From assembly GCF_014655295.1 (NCBI RefSeq), contig NZ_BNBI01000005.1:434001-498000 (forward strand): a stretch of 64,000 nt of DNA, written 5' to 3'. The notes beneath the pieces are model-generated. The model was not told where the DNA came from and did not search any database. It saw only the letters and a program-made list of their open reading frames with translations. This DNA comes from Streptomyces fumanus. GTDB lineage: Bacteria > Actinomycetota > Actinomycetes > Streptomycetales > Streptomycetaceae. Positions 52,894 through 61,589 of the stretch are shown in pieces. A program made the position numbers and the translations under genes. How positions within the stretch are numbered: the stretch's first letter is position 1; every line of letters starts with the position of its first letter.

Positions 52894-53613
52894 ATGATCG
52901 TTCTTCTCGGTGTGGTCGTGGTGATCCTCGGATTCGTCACGCGCCGCAATCCCGTCCTCGTGGTGGGCGTCGCCGGTATCGTCACCGGACTGCTCGGCAA
53001 GATGAGCCCGCAGGAGGTCCTCGCGGCCTTCGGCCGGGCCTTCGCCGACAGCCGCTCGGTCACCGTCTTCGCCCTCGTGCTCCCGGTGATCGGCCTGCTG
53101 GAGCGCTACGGCCTGCGCGAACAGGCCCGGCACCTCATCGGCCGGCTCGGCAGGCTCAGCGCCGGCCGCTTCCTCACCGTCTACCTGCTGGTCCGGCAGG
53201 TCACCGCGGCCTTCGGCCTGAACAGCATCGGCGGCCCGGCGCAGACCGTGCGACCGCTGGTCGCGCCCATGGCCGAGGCCGCCGCCGAGCGGTCCACCGG
53301 TGCCAAGCTGCCCGACCGGCTGCGCGAGAAGGTGCGCTCCTATTCGGCCTCGGCCGACACCGTGGGCGTCTTCTTCGGCGAGGACTGCTTCATCGCCATC
53401 GGCTCGATCCTGCTGATCACCGGCTTCGTGAACTCCACCTACCAGCAGCACATCGAACCGACCCAGCTCGCCCTGTGGGCCATCCCGCTCGCCGTCTGCG
53501 CCTTCCTCATCCACGGCGCCCGGCTGCTGCTCCTGGACCGGTACCTGGAGCGCGAGATGGCGCTCGCCGCCGCCGAGCACGACCTTCCGCTGCCCGAGGG
53601 GACCGACAAGTGA
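52894..53613 (+). CDS. DUF969 membrane protein
   Basis: The 239-residue polytopic membrane protein begins MIVLLGVVVVILGFVTRRNP, with AAFGLNSIGGPAQTVRPL and FGEDCFIAIGSILLITGF as conserved segments. DUF969 proteins are always found with a DUF979 partner and are thought to form a transporter. Linkage to 5-oxoprolinase and pyroglutamyl peptidase points to uptake of pyroglutamate or pyroglutamyl peptides. Overlaps the DUF979 gene by GTGA. Confidence 0.87.
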   Translation: MIVLLGVVVVILGFVTRRNPVLVVGVAGIVTGLLGKMSPQEVLAAFGRAFADSRSVTVFALVLPVIGLLERYGLREQARHLIGRLGRLSAGRFLTVYLLVRQVTAAFGLNSIGGPAQTVRPLVAPMAEAAAERSTGAKLPDRLREKVRSYSASADTVGVFFGEDCFIAIGSILLITGFVNSTYQQHIEPTQLALWAIPLAVCAFLIHGARLLLLDRYLEREMALAAAEHDLPLPEGTDK

Positions 53614-54584
53614 TCAAGGTCGAATGGCTCTACTGGCTGGTGGGCCTCGTCTTCGTCGTCATGGCCGCGCAGATGGCCGCCGACCGCAGCAACCCCAAGC
53701 GCTGGACCACCGCCGCGTTCTGGGGCCTGCTCGGACTGACCTTCCCCTACGGCACCGGCGTCGCCAACGCCACCGCCGGCAAGGACGGCTGGACCCTGCC
53801 CGCCGAACCCCTCGGCGTCGCCGTCCTCGCCCTGATCGTGCTCGCCGGGTTCACCTTCCTCGGCAAGGGCGTCCCGGTCACCACCACCGGCGAACAGCGC
53901 GAGGCGTCGGCCCGCCGGCTCGGCAGCAGGATCTTCCTGCCCGCGCTGACCATCCCGCTGGTCGCCATCGTCTGCGCCGCCGTGCTGGACGACTCCGGAC
54001 TGTTCGAGAAGGGCCAGGCCACCCTCCTCGGCCTGGGCGTCGGATGCGTCGCCGCGCTGATCGTCGGCCTGCTGGTCACCGGCGAGAAGAAGATCTCCGT
54101 ACCCCTGCACTCCGGACGCTCCATGCTGGAGGCGATGGGCTCCGCCCTGCTGCTGCCCCAGCTCCTGGCCGTGCTCGGCTCGATCTTCGCCGCCGCCGGG
54201 GTCGGCACCCAGGTCGGCGAGATCGTGAACGACGTCCTGCCGGACGACTCCAAGTACCTCGCCGTGATCGCGTACTGCGTCGGCATGTTCCTGTTCACCG
54301 TGATCATGGGCAACGCCTTCGCCGCGTTCCCCGTGATGACCGCGGCGATCGGCTGGCCGGTGCTCATCCAGCAGATGCACGGCAACGAACCCGCCGTCCT
54401 GGCCATCGGCATGCTCGCCGGGTTCAGCGGCACCCTGTGCACCCCCATGGCCGCCAACTTCAACATCGTCCCGGCCACCCTGCTCGAACTGAAGGACCAG
54501 TACGGCCCGATCAAGGCACAGCTCCCGACCGGGATCGCGCTCCTCGGCTGCTGCACCGTGATCATGGCGTTCTTCGCCTTCTGA
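53610..54584 (+). CDS. DUF979 membrane protein
   Basis: The 324-residue membrane protein has about nine hydrophobic segments, for example LYWLVGLVFVVMAAQMAAD at the start and CVGMFLFTVIMGNAFAAFPV. Conserved polar positions occur in GFSGTLCTPMAANFNIVP. It is the obligate partner of DUF969. GTG 53610 is coupled to the DUF969 stop. Confidence 0.87.
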   Translation: MIKVEWLYWLVGLVFVVMAAQMAADRSNPKRWTTAAFWGLLGLTFPYGTGVANATAGKDGWTLPAEPLGVAVLALIVLAGFTFLGKGVPVTTTGEQREASARRLGSRIFLPALTIPLVAIVCAAVLDDSGLFEKGQATLLGLGVGCVAALIVGLLVTGEKKISVPLHSGRSMLEAMGSALLLPQLLAVLGSIFAAAGVGTQVGEIVNDVLPDDSKYLAVIAYCVGMFLFTVIMGNAFAAFPVMTAAIGWPVLIQQMHGNEPAVLAIGMLAGFSGTLCTPMAANFNIVPATLLELKDQYGPIKAQLPTGIALLGCCTVIMAFFAF

Positions 54585-54622
54585 GCCCGCCCCGCCCTCC
54601 CGACCTTCGTGAAGGAAGTGCC

Positions 54623-55267
54623 GTGACCCGCGTCCTCATCACCGGCTTCGCCCCGTTCGGCGGCGAGCGGGTGAACCCGTCCTGGCAGGCGGCGTCCCTG
54701 GTGGCCGCCGAACCGCCCGCCGGGCTCACCGTCACCGCCGTCGAACTGCCCTGCGTCTTCGGCGAGTCCCTCGACGTCCTGCGCGACGCCCTCCGCGCCA
54801 CCGGCCCCGACCTGGTGGTCTGCCTGGGCCAGGCGGGCGGGCGCCCCGGCGTCACCGTCGAACGCGTCGGCATCAACGTCGACGACGCGCGCATCCCCGA
54901 CAACGCGGGCCGGCAGCCCATCGACGAACCGGTGATCCCCGACGGCCCCGCCGCCTACTTCTCCACCCTCCCCGTCAAGGCGTGCGTCGCCGCGCTGCGC
55001 GAGGCCGGCGTCCCCGCCGCCCTCTCGCACACCGCCGGCACCTTCGTCTGCAACCACGTCGCCTACGGCCTCGGCCACCTCATCGCCACCGAGTTCCCGC
55101 ACGTCCGGGGCGGGTTCGTACACGTGCCCTGGGCGCCGGAACAGGTCACCGACGGACAGTCGCCCGCGCTGCCGCCCGCCACCGTCGCGCACGGCCTGCG
55201 CGCCCTGCTGACCGCCGCCGCCCGCACCGAGCGGGACCTGAAGGTGACCGAGGGAGCCACCCACTGA
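54623..55267 (+). CDS. pcp: Pyroglutamyl-peptidase I
   Basis: The 214-residue C15-family cysteine peptidase removes N-terminal pyroglutamate from peptides. It has ITGFAPFGGERVNPSW, Glu in TVERVGIN, catalytic Cys in GTFVCNHVAYG and His in FVHVPWAPEQ. GTG 54623 has GAAGGAAG upstream. Its product, 5-oxoproline, is the substrate of the divergent PxpABC, which explains the cluster. Confidence 0.93.
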   Translation: MTRVLITGFAPFGGERVNPSWQAASLVAAEPPAGLTVTAVELPCVFGESLDVLRDALRATGPDLVVCLGQAGGRPGVTVERVGINVDDARIPDNAGRQPIDEPVIPDGPAAYFSTLPVKACVAALREAGVPAALSHTAGTFVCNHVAYGLGHLIATEFPHVRGGFVHVPWAPEQVTDGQSPALPPATVAHGLRALLTAAARTERDLKVTEGATH

Positions 55268-56271
55268 TGACCCTCGCCCGCCACGCCGCCCCCTTCGCCC
55301 GGCTCGCCCTGGCCAACATCACCCGCGAGTACCCCAACTTCCCGGCCCACCTGATCACCACCCCCGACGAGCTCCTCGCCCCGCGCACCCTGCACCCGGC
55401 GTTCTACGGCGCCTACGACTGGCACTCGTCGGTCCACATGCACTGGCTGCTGGTCCGGCTGCTGCGCCGGCACGGCGGCACCCCCGCGCTGCCCGGCACC
55501 GCACCGGCCGTCGCCGTGCTCGACCGGCACCTCACCCCCGGCCACCTCGCCACCGAAGCCGCCTACCTGCGCGACCACCCGTCCTTCGAGCGGCCCTACG
55601 GCTGGGCCTGGCTGCTCGCGCTCGCCGCCGAGTGCCGGGCGTACGGCGGCCCGGCGGGCGCCCGCTGGACCGGAGCGCTGGCCCCGGCCGTCGCCACCGT
55701 CGACCGGCTGCTCGCCGACTGGCTGCCCAGGGCCACCTACCCGGTGCGCCACGGCAACCACCCCAACAGCGCCTTCGCCCTCGGCCTCGCCCTGGACTCG
55801 GGCCTGCTGACGGAGCCGACCGAACGGGCGGTACGGGAACGGCTGCTGGCCTGGTTCGCCGACGATCACGACGCGCCCGCCCACTGGGAGCCGTCCGGGC
55901 AGGACTTCCTGTCCCCGGCGCTGACCGAGGCCGACGCGATGCGCCGGGTGCTGCCGGGCGAGCGGTTCGCCCCGTGGCTGGACCGCTTCCTGCCCGCGCT
56001 GGCCGCCGGGGAGTCCTGCCCGCTGCTGGAGGTGCCGGTCGTCTCCGACCACACCGATCCGCAGATCGGCCATCTGCTCGGCCTCGCCCTCAGCCGGGCG
56101 GCGGCGCTGCGCTCCCTGGCCGCCGCCCTCCCGGCCGGCCCGGTCCGCGACCGCCTGGCCGGCGCGGCTGAGGCGCACCTCGCGGCCGGCCTGCCCGCCG
56201 TGCGGCGCGGCGACTTCACCACCGACCACTGGCTGGCCACCTTCGCCACCCTCGCCCTGGACGCTGCGTAG
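55267..56271 (+). CDS. DUF2891 protein
   Basis: The 334-residue, mostly helical protein (ALANITREYPNFPAHLI, HPAFYGAYDWHSSVHMHWLL, PYGWAWLLALAAE, SDHTDPQIGHLLGLALSRA) is a DUF2891 family member, a predicted alpha/alpha-barrel enzyme of unknown function. His residues in YDWHSSVHMHW are likely functional. Its ATG overlaps the pcp stop (TGATG), which ties it to pyroglutamate metabolism. Confidence 0.85.
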   Translation: MTLARHAAPFARLALANITREYPNFPAHLITTPDELLAPRTLHPAFYGAYDWHSSVHMHWLLVRLLRRHGGTPALPGTAPAVAVLDRHLTPGHLATEAAYLRDHPSFERPYGWAWLLALAAECRAYGGPAGARWTGALAPAVATVDRLLADWLPRATYPVRHGNHPNSAFALGLALDSGLLTEPTERAVRERLLAWFADDHDAPAHWEPSGQDFLSPALTEADAMRRVLPGERFAPWLDRFLPALAAGESCPLLEVPVVSDHTDPQIGHLLGLALSRAAALRSLAAALPAGPVRDRLAGAAEAHLAAGLPAVRRGDFTTDHWLATFATLALDAA

Positions 56272-56283
56272 GACCGGGGCCGG

Positions 56284-57276
56284 TCACCGCCGCTCGGCCC
56301 TGAAGCGGCGCCGGTACTCCGTCGGGGTCGTGCCCAGGCGCCGGCGGAACGCCCGGACCAGGGTGTCGGTGGTGCCGAAACCGCAGTCGCCGACGACGCG
56401 TTCGAGCGTGGCGTCGGTGGATTCGAGCTGGTTGCGGGCCCGCTCGACCCGGACGGACTCGATGTACGCGCCCGGGGTCATGCCGAGTTCCGTCTTGAAG
56501 ATGCGGGTGAGCTGCCGCTCGCTGACATGCGCGTAGGCCGCCACGTCGGCGACGGTGAGCGGGGTGTGCAGATGGCGCAGGATGTGGTGGCGCAGGTCCT
56601 CCACGCGCCGGGTCGGGGAGACCGGGTCGAGGGGCACGCTGAACTGGCTCTGCCCGCCGGGCCGTTTCAGGTACATCACCAACTGCCGGGCGACCCGCAG
56701 CGCGGTCGCCTCCCCGAAGTCGTCGGCGACCAGGGCGAGGGAGAGGTCCAGGCAGGCGCTGATGCCCGCGCCGGTCCACACCTCGCCCTCCCGCACGAAG
56801 ATGGGATCGGCGTCGACCTCGATCTCCGGGTGCTCGGCGGCCAGTTGGCGCGCGGTCGACCAGTGCGTGGTGGCGCGCTTGCCGTCCAGCAGCCCGGCGG
56901 CGGCCAGCACATGCGCCCCGACGCACACCGAGGCCACCCGCCGGGAGGCGGCGGCGAGCCCGCGCACCCGGTCGACCACCGCCGGGTCGGTGCGCGCCCG
57001 CACCCGGCGCCGCTCGTCGATGTCCACCGCGCCGGGCACCAGCAGGGTGTCGATCCGGCGCGCCGCCACCTCCGCGAAGGTCGCGTCGGGCAGCACCCGC
57101 ACCCCCGCGGCGGTGGTGACCGGGTCCCCCGTCTCGGCGGCCAGCACCACCTCGTACGCCGCCGGGTCACCGGTCTCGCGGCGCACCAGGGAGAACACCT
57201 CCGGCGGTCCGGTGACGTCGAGCAGGTCGACCCCGTCGAAGAGGACGATGACGACGAGGCGTCCGGCAGTGCTCAC
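56284..57276 (-). CDS. GlxA-family AraC-type regulator (DJ-1/PfpI domain plus HTH)
   Basis: The 330-residue regulator has an N-terminal DJ-1/PfpI-like domain (about 5-175, with the elbow-like Cys in VASVCVGAHVLAAAG) and a C-terminal AraC HTH pair (about 225-325: SERQLTRIFKTELGMTPGAY, GFGTTDTLVRAFRRRLG). Divergent from the isochorismatase gene at 57432, which is its likely target. GTG 57276 start. Confidence 0.87.
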   Translation of the reverse strand: MSTAGRLVVIVLFDGVDLLDVTGPPEVFSLVRRETGDPAAYEVVLAAETGDPVTTAAGVRVLPDATFAEVAARRIDTLLVPGAVDIDERRRVRARTDPAVVDRVRGLAAASRRVASVCVGAHVLAAAGLLDGKRATTHWSTARQLAAEHPEIEVDADPIFVREGEVWTGAGISACLDLSLALVADDFGEATALRVARQLVMYLKRPGGQSQFSVPLDPVSPTRRVEDLRHHILRHLHTPLTVADVAAYAHVSERQLTRIFKTELGMTPGAYIESVRVERARNQLESTDATLERVVGDCGFGTTDTLVRAFRRRLGTTPTEYRRRFRAERR

Positions 57277-57431
57277 GGGATCTCCGTCCGGTCGGCGGCA
57301 GCGCGAAATGCGATGTCCGGATCTGCAGGTTAGACGACATTGCCGACACAGGGGAGGCGGCCCTAGCGTTCTTCACACGGCCCCGCCACCCGGCGCGGAC
57401 CGGCCACCACCGCCCTCTGGGGGAGACCGCC

Positions 57432-58016
57432 ATGCCCACCCTGCGTGAACTCAACGGCTTCGACGAGACGCCCGCCACCCTCGCCGAGTCCACCCTGATC
57501 CTCGTCGACTACCAGAACACCTACGTCGGCGGCGTCATGGAACTCGACGGCTGGCAGGCCGCCCTCGACTCCGCCGCCGACCTGCTGGCCCGCGCCCGCG
57601 AGGCCGGCACCAAGGTCATCCACGTGATCAACGACGGCGGCGAGGGCAGCCTCTACGACATCCGCGCCGAGATCGGCCGGATCCACCCCCGCCTCGCCCC
57701 GGCCGAGGGCGAGACCGTCGTGGTCAAGAAGGTGCCCAACGCCTTCGTCGGCACCGACCTGGGCACCCACGTCGACGCCGCCGGCCACCAGGACGTGATC
57801 ATCGCCGGGTTCATGACCCATATGTGCGTCCTGTTCACCACCGAGGGCGCCTTCCTGCGCGGCAACCGGCCCACCGTGGTCGCCGACGCCTGCGCCACCC
57901 GCCCGCTCGGCTCCCCGGACGCCGACCTCACCGCCGGGCAGGTCCACCAGAGCGCCCTCGCCACCATCGGCGACCTGTACGGCGTCGTCGTCCGGTCGGT
58001 GAAGGACCTCACCTGA
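57432..58016 (+). CDS. Isochorismatase-family cysteine hydrolase
   Basis: The 194-residue alpha/beta hydrolase has Asp in LILVDYQNTY, Lys in VVVKKVPNAF and Cys in GFMTHMCVLFTT. This is the catalytic triad of nicotinamidase/N-carbamoyl hydrolases. The physiological substrate is unknown. GGGGGAG upstream of ATG 57432. The pairing with a GlxA-type regulator is common. Confidence 0.88.
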   Translation: MPTLRELNGFDETPATLAESTLILVDYQNTYVGGVMELDGWQAALDSAADLLARAREAGTKVIHVINDGGEGSLYDIRAEIGRIHPRLAPAEGETVVVKKVPNAFVGTDLGTHVDAAGHQDVIIAGFMTHMCVLFTTEGAFLRGNRPTVVADACATRPLGSPDADLTAGQVHQSALATIGDLYGVVVRSVKDLT

Positions 58017-58059
58017 TCACCATGCGTGAACCCCGCCGCCCGGGGATACCTGGTGCGGC

Positions 58060-59391
58060 ATGGCAAGAGTCACGAACCCGCCGCCCACGGCGGCCCCGGA
58101 GGGCCCGGCGCTCAAGCGCGCCCTGACCACTCCGCTGCTCTACTTCTTCATATTGGGCGACGTCCTCGGCGCCGGTGTCTACGTCCTGGTCGGACAGGTG
58201 GCCGCCGACGCCGGGGGAGCGGTGTGGGCGCCGCTCGCCGTCGCGCTGCTGCTCGCCCTGCTCACCGCGGCCTCCTACGCCGAGCTGGCCACGAAGTACC
58301 CCCGCGCGGGCGGCGCCTCGCACTACGCCACCCGCGCCTTCGGGCCGTTCGCCGGGTTCGTCGCCGGCTTCTGCATGCTCGCCGCCGGCATCGTCTCCGT
58401 GGCCGCGCTGGCCCGCGGCTTCGGCGGCGACTACCTGTCCGCCTTCGTGACCCTGCCCGTCTCACTCGTCGCCGTGGTCTTCCTCGCGCTGCTGGCGCTG
58501 GTCAACGCCCGCGGCGTCAAGGAGTCCACCCGCGCCAACGTGGTCGCCACCGTCGTCGAGGTCGGCGGTCTGCTCGTCATCGTCGCCCTCGGCGCGTGGC
58601 TGCTGCTGCGCGGCGACGGCGACGTGGGGCGGCTCGGCTCGCTGGGCACTCCCGAGAAGGGGGCCGCCGCCGCGCTGCTGAGCGGCTCGGTCCTCGCGTA
58701 CTACTCCTTCGTCGGGTTCGAGACCTCGGTGAACGTCGCCGAGGAGACCCGCGATCCCCGCCGCTCCTACCCGCGCGCCCTGTTCGGCGCGCTCGCCACC
58801 GCCGGCGCCGTGTACGTGCTGGTGGGCATCGCGGCCTCGGCCGCCGTCCCCACCGACCGCCTGGTGGCGTCCAGCGGTCCGCTGCTGGAGGTGGTCAAGG
58901 AGGCCGGCGGGGTGCCGGTCAAGCTGTTCAGCGCGATCGCCCTCGTCGCGGTCGCCAACGGCGCGCTGCTCACCGGCATCATGTCCTCCCGCCTCGCCTA
59001 CGGCATGGCCCGCGACGGTCTGCTGCCCGCCCCGCTGGCCCGGGTGCTGCCCGGCCGCCGCACCCCGTGGGTGGCGATCGCCGTCACCTCCGTCCTGGCC
59101 ATGCTGCTGGCGCTCACCGGCAATGTCGCCACCCTGGCGTCCACTCTGGTGCTGCTGCTCCTGGTGGTGTTCTTCATGGTGAACATCGCCGTGCTGGTGC
59201 TGCGCCGGGACCCCGGCGAGAGCGATCACTTCCGCGCCCCGACGGTGCTCCCCGTGCTGGGCGCCGCGTCCTGTGTCGCGCTGGCCACCCAGATCGAGGC
59301 CGAGGTCTGGCTGCGCGGCCTGCTCGTCCTGGCCACCGGGGTGGTGCTCGCCGCGGTCGCCACGCTGCGGCGCCGGCGCACCGCCCCGTAA
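58060..59391 (+). CDS. APC-family amino-acid permease
   Basis: The 443-residue polytopic permease of about 12 helices begins TTPLLYFFILGDVLGAGVYV. It has the APC marks YAELATKYPRAGGASHY and AYYSFVGFETSVNVAEETRD. An amino acid or amine is the likely substrate. It lies 43 bases after the isochorismatase-type gene on the same strand, perhaps co-transcribed. Confidence 0.88.
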   Translation: MARVTNPPPTAAPEGPALKRALTTPLLYFFILGDVLGAGVYVLVGQVAADAGGAVWAPLAVALLLALLTAASYAELATKYPRAGGASHYATRAFGPFAGFVAGFCMLAAGIVSVAALARGFGGDYLSAFVTLPVSLVAVVFLALLALVNARGVKESTRANVVATVVEVGGLLVIVALGAWLLLRGDGDVGRLGSLGTPEKGAAAALLSGSVLAYYSFVGFETSVNVAEETRDPRRSYPRALFGALATAGAVYVLVGIAASAAVPTDRLVASSGPLLEVVKEAGGVPVKLFSAIALVAVANGALLTGIMSSRLAYGMARDGLLPAPLARVLPGRRTPWVAIAVTSVLAMLLALTGNVATLASTLVLLLLVVFFMVNIAVLVLRRDPGESDHFRAPTVLPVLGAASCVALATQIEAEVWLRGLLVLATGVVLAAVATLRRRRTAP

Positions 59392-59411
59392 CGGAGCGGC
59401 CGCACCCCCCG

Positions 59412-59843
59412 TCAGGCCGTGTGCCGCCGGATACGCGCGAGCAGGGTACGCAACTGCTCGCGCTCCTCCGCGTCCAGGGCCGCCGTCGCCTCGGCCAGCG
59501 CCAGCCGGTCGACCTCCTCGGCCTCGCGGTGGCAGCGCACCCCCTCCGGGGTGAGGCGCAGCAGGAACGCCCGCCGGTCGTGCGGGTGACGCACCCGCTC
59601 CACCAGGCCGTCCCGTTCCAGACTGTCGACGATGCTGGTCGCGGTCCGCGCCGCGATGCCCGCCATCTCGCTCAGGTCCCGCATCCGCAGCGGCTGTTCG
59701 GCCCGGGCCAGCATGCGCAGCGCCCGCAGCCGGGCCACCGACGCGCCCTTCTCCCGCAGCCGGGCCTCCACGAACTGCCGCAGCCCGTTCGTCGTCTCGT
59801 ACAGCTCGTCGATCAGGATGTCGCTGCTGCCCTGTACCGCCAT
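59412..59843 (-). CDS. MarR-family transcriptional regulator
   Basis: The 143-residue winged-helix protein has LRALRMLARAEQPLRMRDLS, ARTATSIVDSLERDGLVERV and RHPHDRRAFLLRLTPEG. Divergent from the MFS exporter at 59929; the pair is a classic MarR repressor/exporter arrangement with an operator-like inverted repeat between them. Confidence 0.88.
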   Translation of the reverse strand: MAVQGSSDILIDELYETTNGLRQFVEARLREKGASVARLRALRMLARAEQPLRMRDLSEMAGIAARTATSIVDSLERDGLVERVRHPHDRRAFLLRLTPEGVRCHREAEEVDRLALAEATAALDAEEREQLRTLLARIRRHTA

Positions 59844-59898
59844 GGCGTGTCCCCGTCCCGTGGTCGCGTCTCTCCGTGCCGGTCGGAACCCATTCTAT

Positions 59899-59923
59899 GA
59901 GTACGCACATAGTGTGTATGCTC
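59899..59923 (+). promoter_or_regulatory. Candidate MarR operator overlapping the exporter -10 element
   Basis: gagtacgcaca-tag-tgtgtatgctc is an imperfect inverted repeat and contains TATGCT (59917-59922), which ends six bases before the exporter ATG at 59929. Binding here would block transcription, and the mRNA would be leaderless. Confidence 0.55.
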
Positions 59924-59928
59924 AGCAC

Positions 59929-61416
59929 ATGCGCCGACGTCACTCCTCCGTGCTGTCTGCCCTGCCGCTCCGTCTCAGCCAGCGCCTGGTCGTCCCGGTG
60001 GTCTGCGTCTGCGTGACGTTCATCGCCATCGTCGACGGCGCGATCACCACCGTGGCCCTCCCGTCGATCGCCCGGCAGTTCGACCTGACGACGGCCGCCC
60101 TGGACGGGGTGGTCGTGGTCTACCCGGTCTGCCTGGCGATGGCGATACCCGCCTCCGCCTGGCTGGTCGAGCGGTTCGGCGGCAAACGCGTCCTGCTCAC
60201 CGCCCTCGTCGGGTTCCTGGTCTCCTCCGCGCTGTGCGGCTCGGCGGCCGGCCTCGGCGTGCTCGTCGTCTACCGCGCGGTGCAGGGCCTGTCCGCCGGG
60301 CTGCTGCTGCCCGCCTCGGCGGCGCTGCTGTTCGGCACGTTCACCCCCGCCGAGCAGGTGCGGGTCTCCCGCTACATGATCGTCCCGCAGCAGATCGCCC
60401 CGGCCGCCGCCCCGATCCTGGGCGGCCTGCTGGTGGACCACCTCTCCTGGCGGTGGGTGTTCTACGTCAACGTGCCGGTGGGCCTGCCGGCCGTGGTGTT
60501 CGGCGCGCTGTTCCTCGCCGGGCACCACGGCGGCCGGCCGGGGCGCTTCGACCTGACCGGGCTGCTGCTCAGCGCGGCGGCACTGGGCACCGTCATGTTC
60601 GGCGTCTGCGAAGGCCCCAACCGGGGCTGGTCCTCGGCCGCCGTCGTCACCGCGCTGGCCCTCGGAGCCGTCCTGCTCACCGCCGCCGTCGTCCAGCAAC
60701 TGCGCGTCGGCGAACCGCTGCTGAAGCTGCGGCTCTTCGCCGACCGGCTGTTCCGGGACACCAACCTGCTCAACCTGGTCGGCCTGATCCCCATCCTCGG
60801 CGCCATGTACCTCGGCCCGCTCTTCCTCCAGCAGGCCCAGGGCCGCACCGCCTCCGAGTCCGGCCTGGCCACCTTCCCCGAGGCGTTCGGCGTCCTGCTG
60901 ACCGTCCAGGTCGTCGGCGTGCTCTACGCCCGCATAGGTCCCCGGATCATCGTCGGCTGCGGCATGACCGGCGTCTGCGCCGTGCTGCTGGCCTTCGCCA
61001 CCTGCGACGCGGACACCGGCCCCTGGACCTTCCGCGCCTACATGTTCCTGCTCGGCCTCGCCATGGGCTGCTTCTTCATACCCACCACGGTGGCCTCCCT
61101 GGCCACCGTCGACCGCTCGGACCTGCCCCAGGCCACCACCCTGAACACCGTCGTCCGGCAGACCGGCGGCGCGCTCGCCCCGGCCATGGTGACCACCGCC
61201 CTGGTCCTGGGCACCCCGGCGGCGGCCGCCGCCGACCCGCCCGTCTCCGCCTACCAGCACGCCTACCTCGTGCTCGCCGCGCTCGCCGCGGTGACCGCCG
61301 TCTTCGCCTTCACCCTCCCCGACGGCCCCGCCCGCGCCGCCGCCCGCGGCGGCACGGCCACCGCCCCCGCCCGCCCCGCCCGCTTCCGCGGCCGGGGGCA
61401 GCCGGTGGACTCCTGA
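59929..61416 (+). CDS. MFS exporter (DHA2 family)
   Basis: The 495-residue transporter has about 14 helices. It begins with IAIVDGAITTVALPSIARQF (first helix) and has LVERFGGKRV and the helix-5 motif QQIAPAAAPILGGLLVDHL. Likely a drug or metabolite exporter under control of the divergent MarR. ATG 59929 has no Shine-Dalgarno and lies right behind a -10-like element, so translation may be leaderless. Confidence 0.88.
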   Translation: MRRRHSSVLSALPLRLSQRLVVPVVCVCVTFIAIVDGAITTVALPSIARQFDLTTAALDGVVVVYPVCLAMAIPASAWLVERFGGKRVLLTALVGFLVSSALCGSAAGLGVLVVYRAVQGLSAGLLLPASAALLFGTFTPAEQVRVSRYMIVPQQIAPAAAPILGGLLVDHLSWRWVFYVNVPVGLPAVVFGALFLAGHHGGRPGRFDLTGLLLSAAALGTVMFGVCEGPNRGWSSAAVVTALALGAVLLTAAVVQQLRVGEPLLKLRLFADRLFRDTNLLNLVGLIPILGAMYLGPLFLQQAQGRTASESGLATFPEAFGVLLTVQVVGVLYARIGPRIIVGCGMTGVCAVLLAFATCDADTGPWTFRAYMFLLGLAMGCFFIPTTVASLATVDRSDLPQATTLNTVVRQTGGALAPAMVTTALVLGTPAAAAADPPVSAYQHAYLVLAALAAVTAVFAFTLPDGPARAAARGGTATAPARPARFRGRGQPVDS

Positions 61417-61589
61417 CCGCACCGCCGCGCCGCCGGAGCCGAAGCCGCGCGGCGGCACGCGGCTGCCCCGGCAGGGCGGCAGGCTCTGGCCCGTTCTCAC
61501 CCGGGAACTGTGGCTGAGGGCGTACGACCTGTGACGATAAAGTGTCTCCGGTCAGTTCCGGCGACAGGACCTGTGAGGTATCCGCGACC

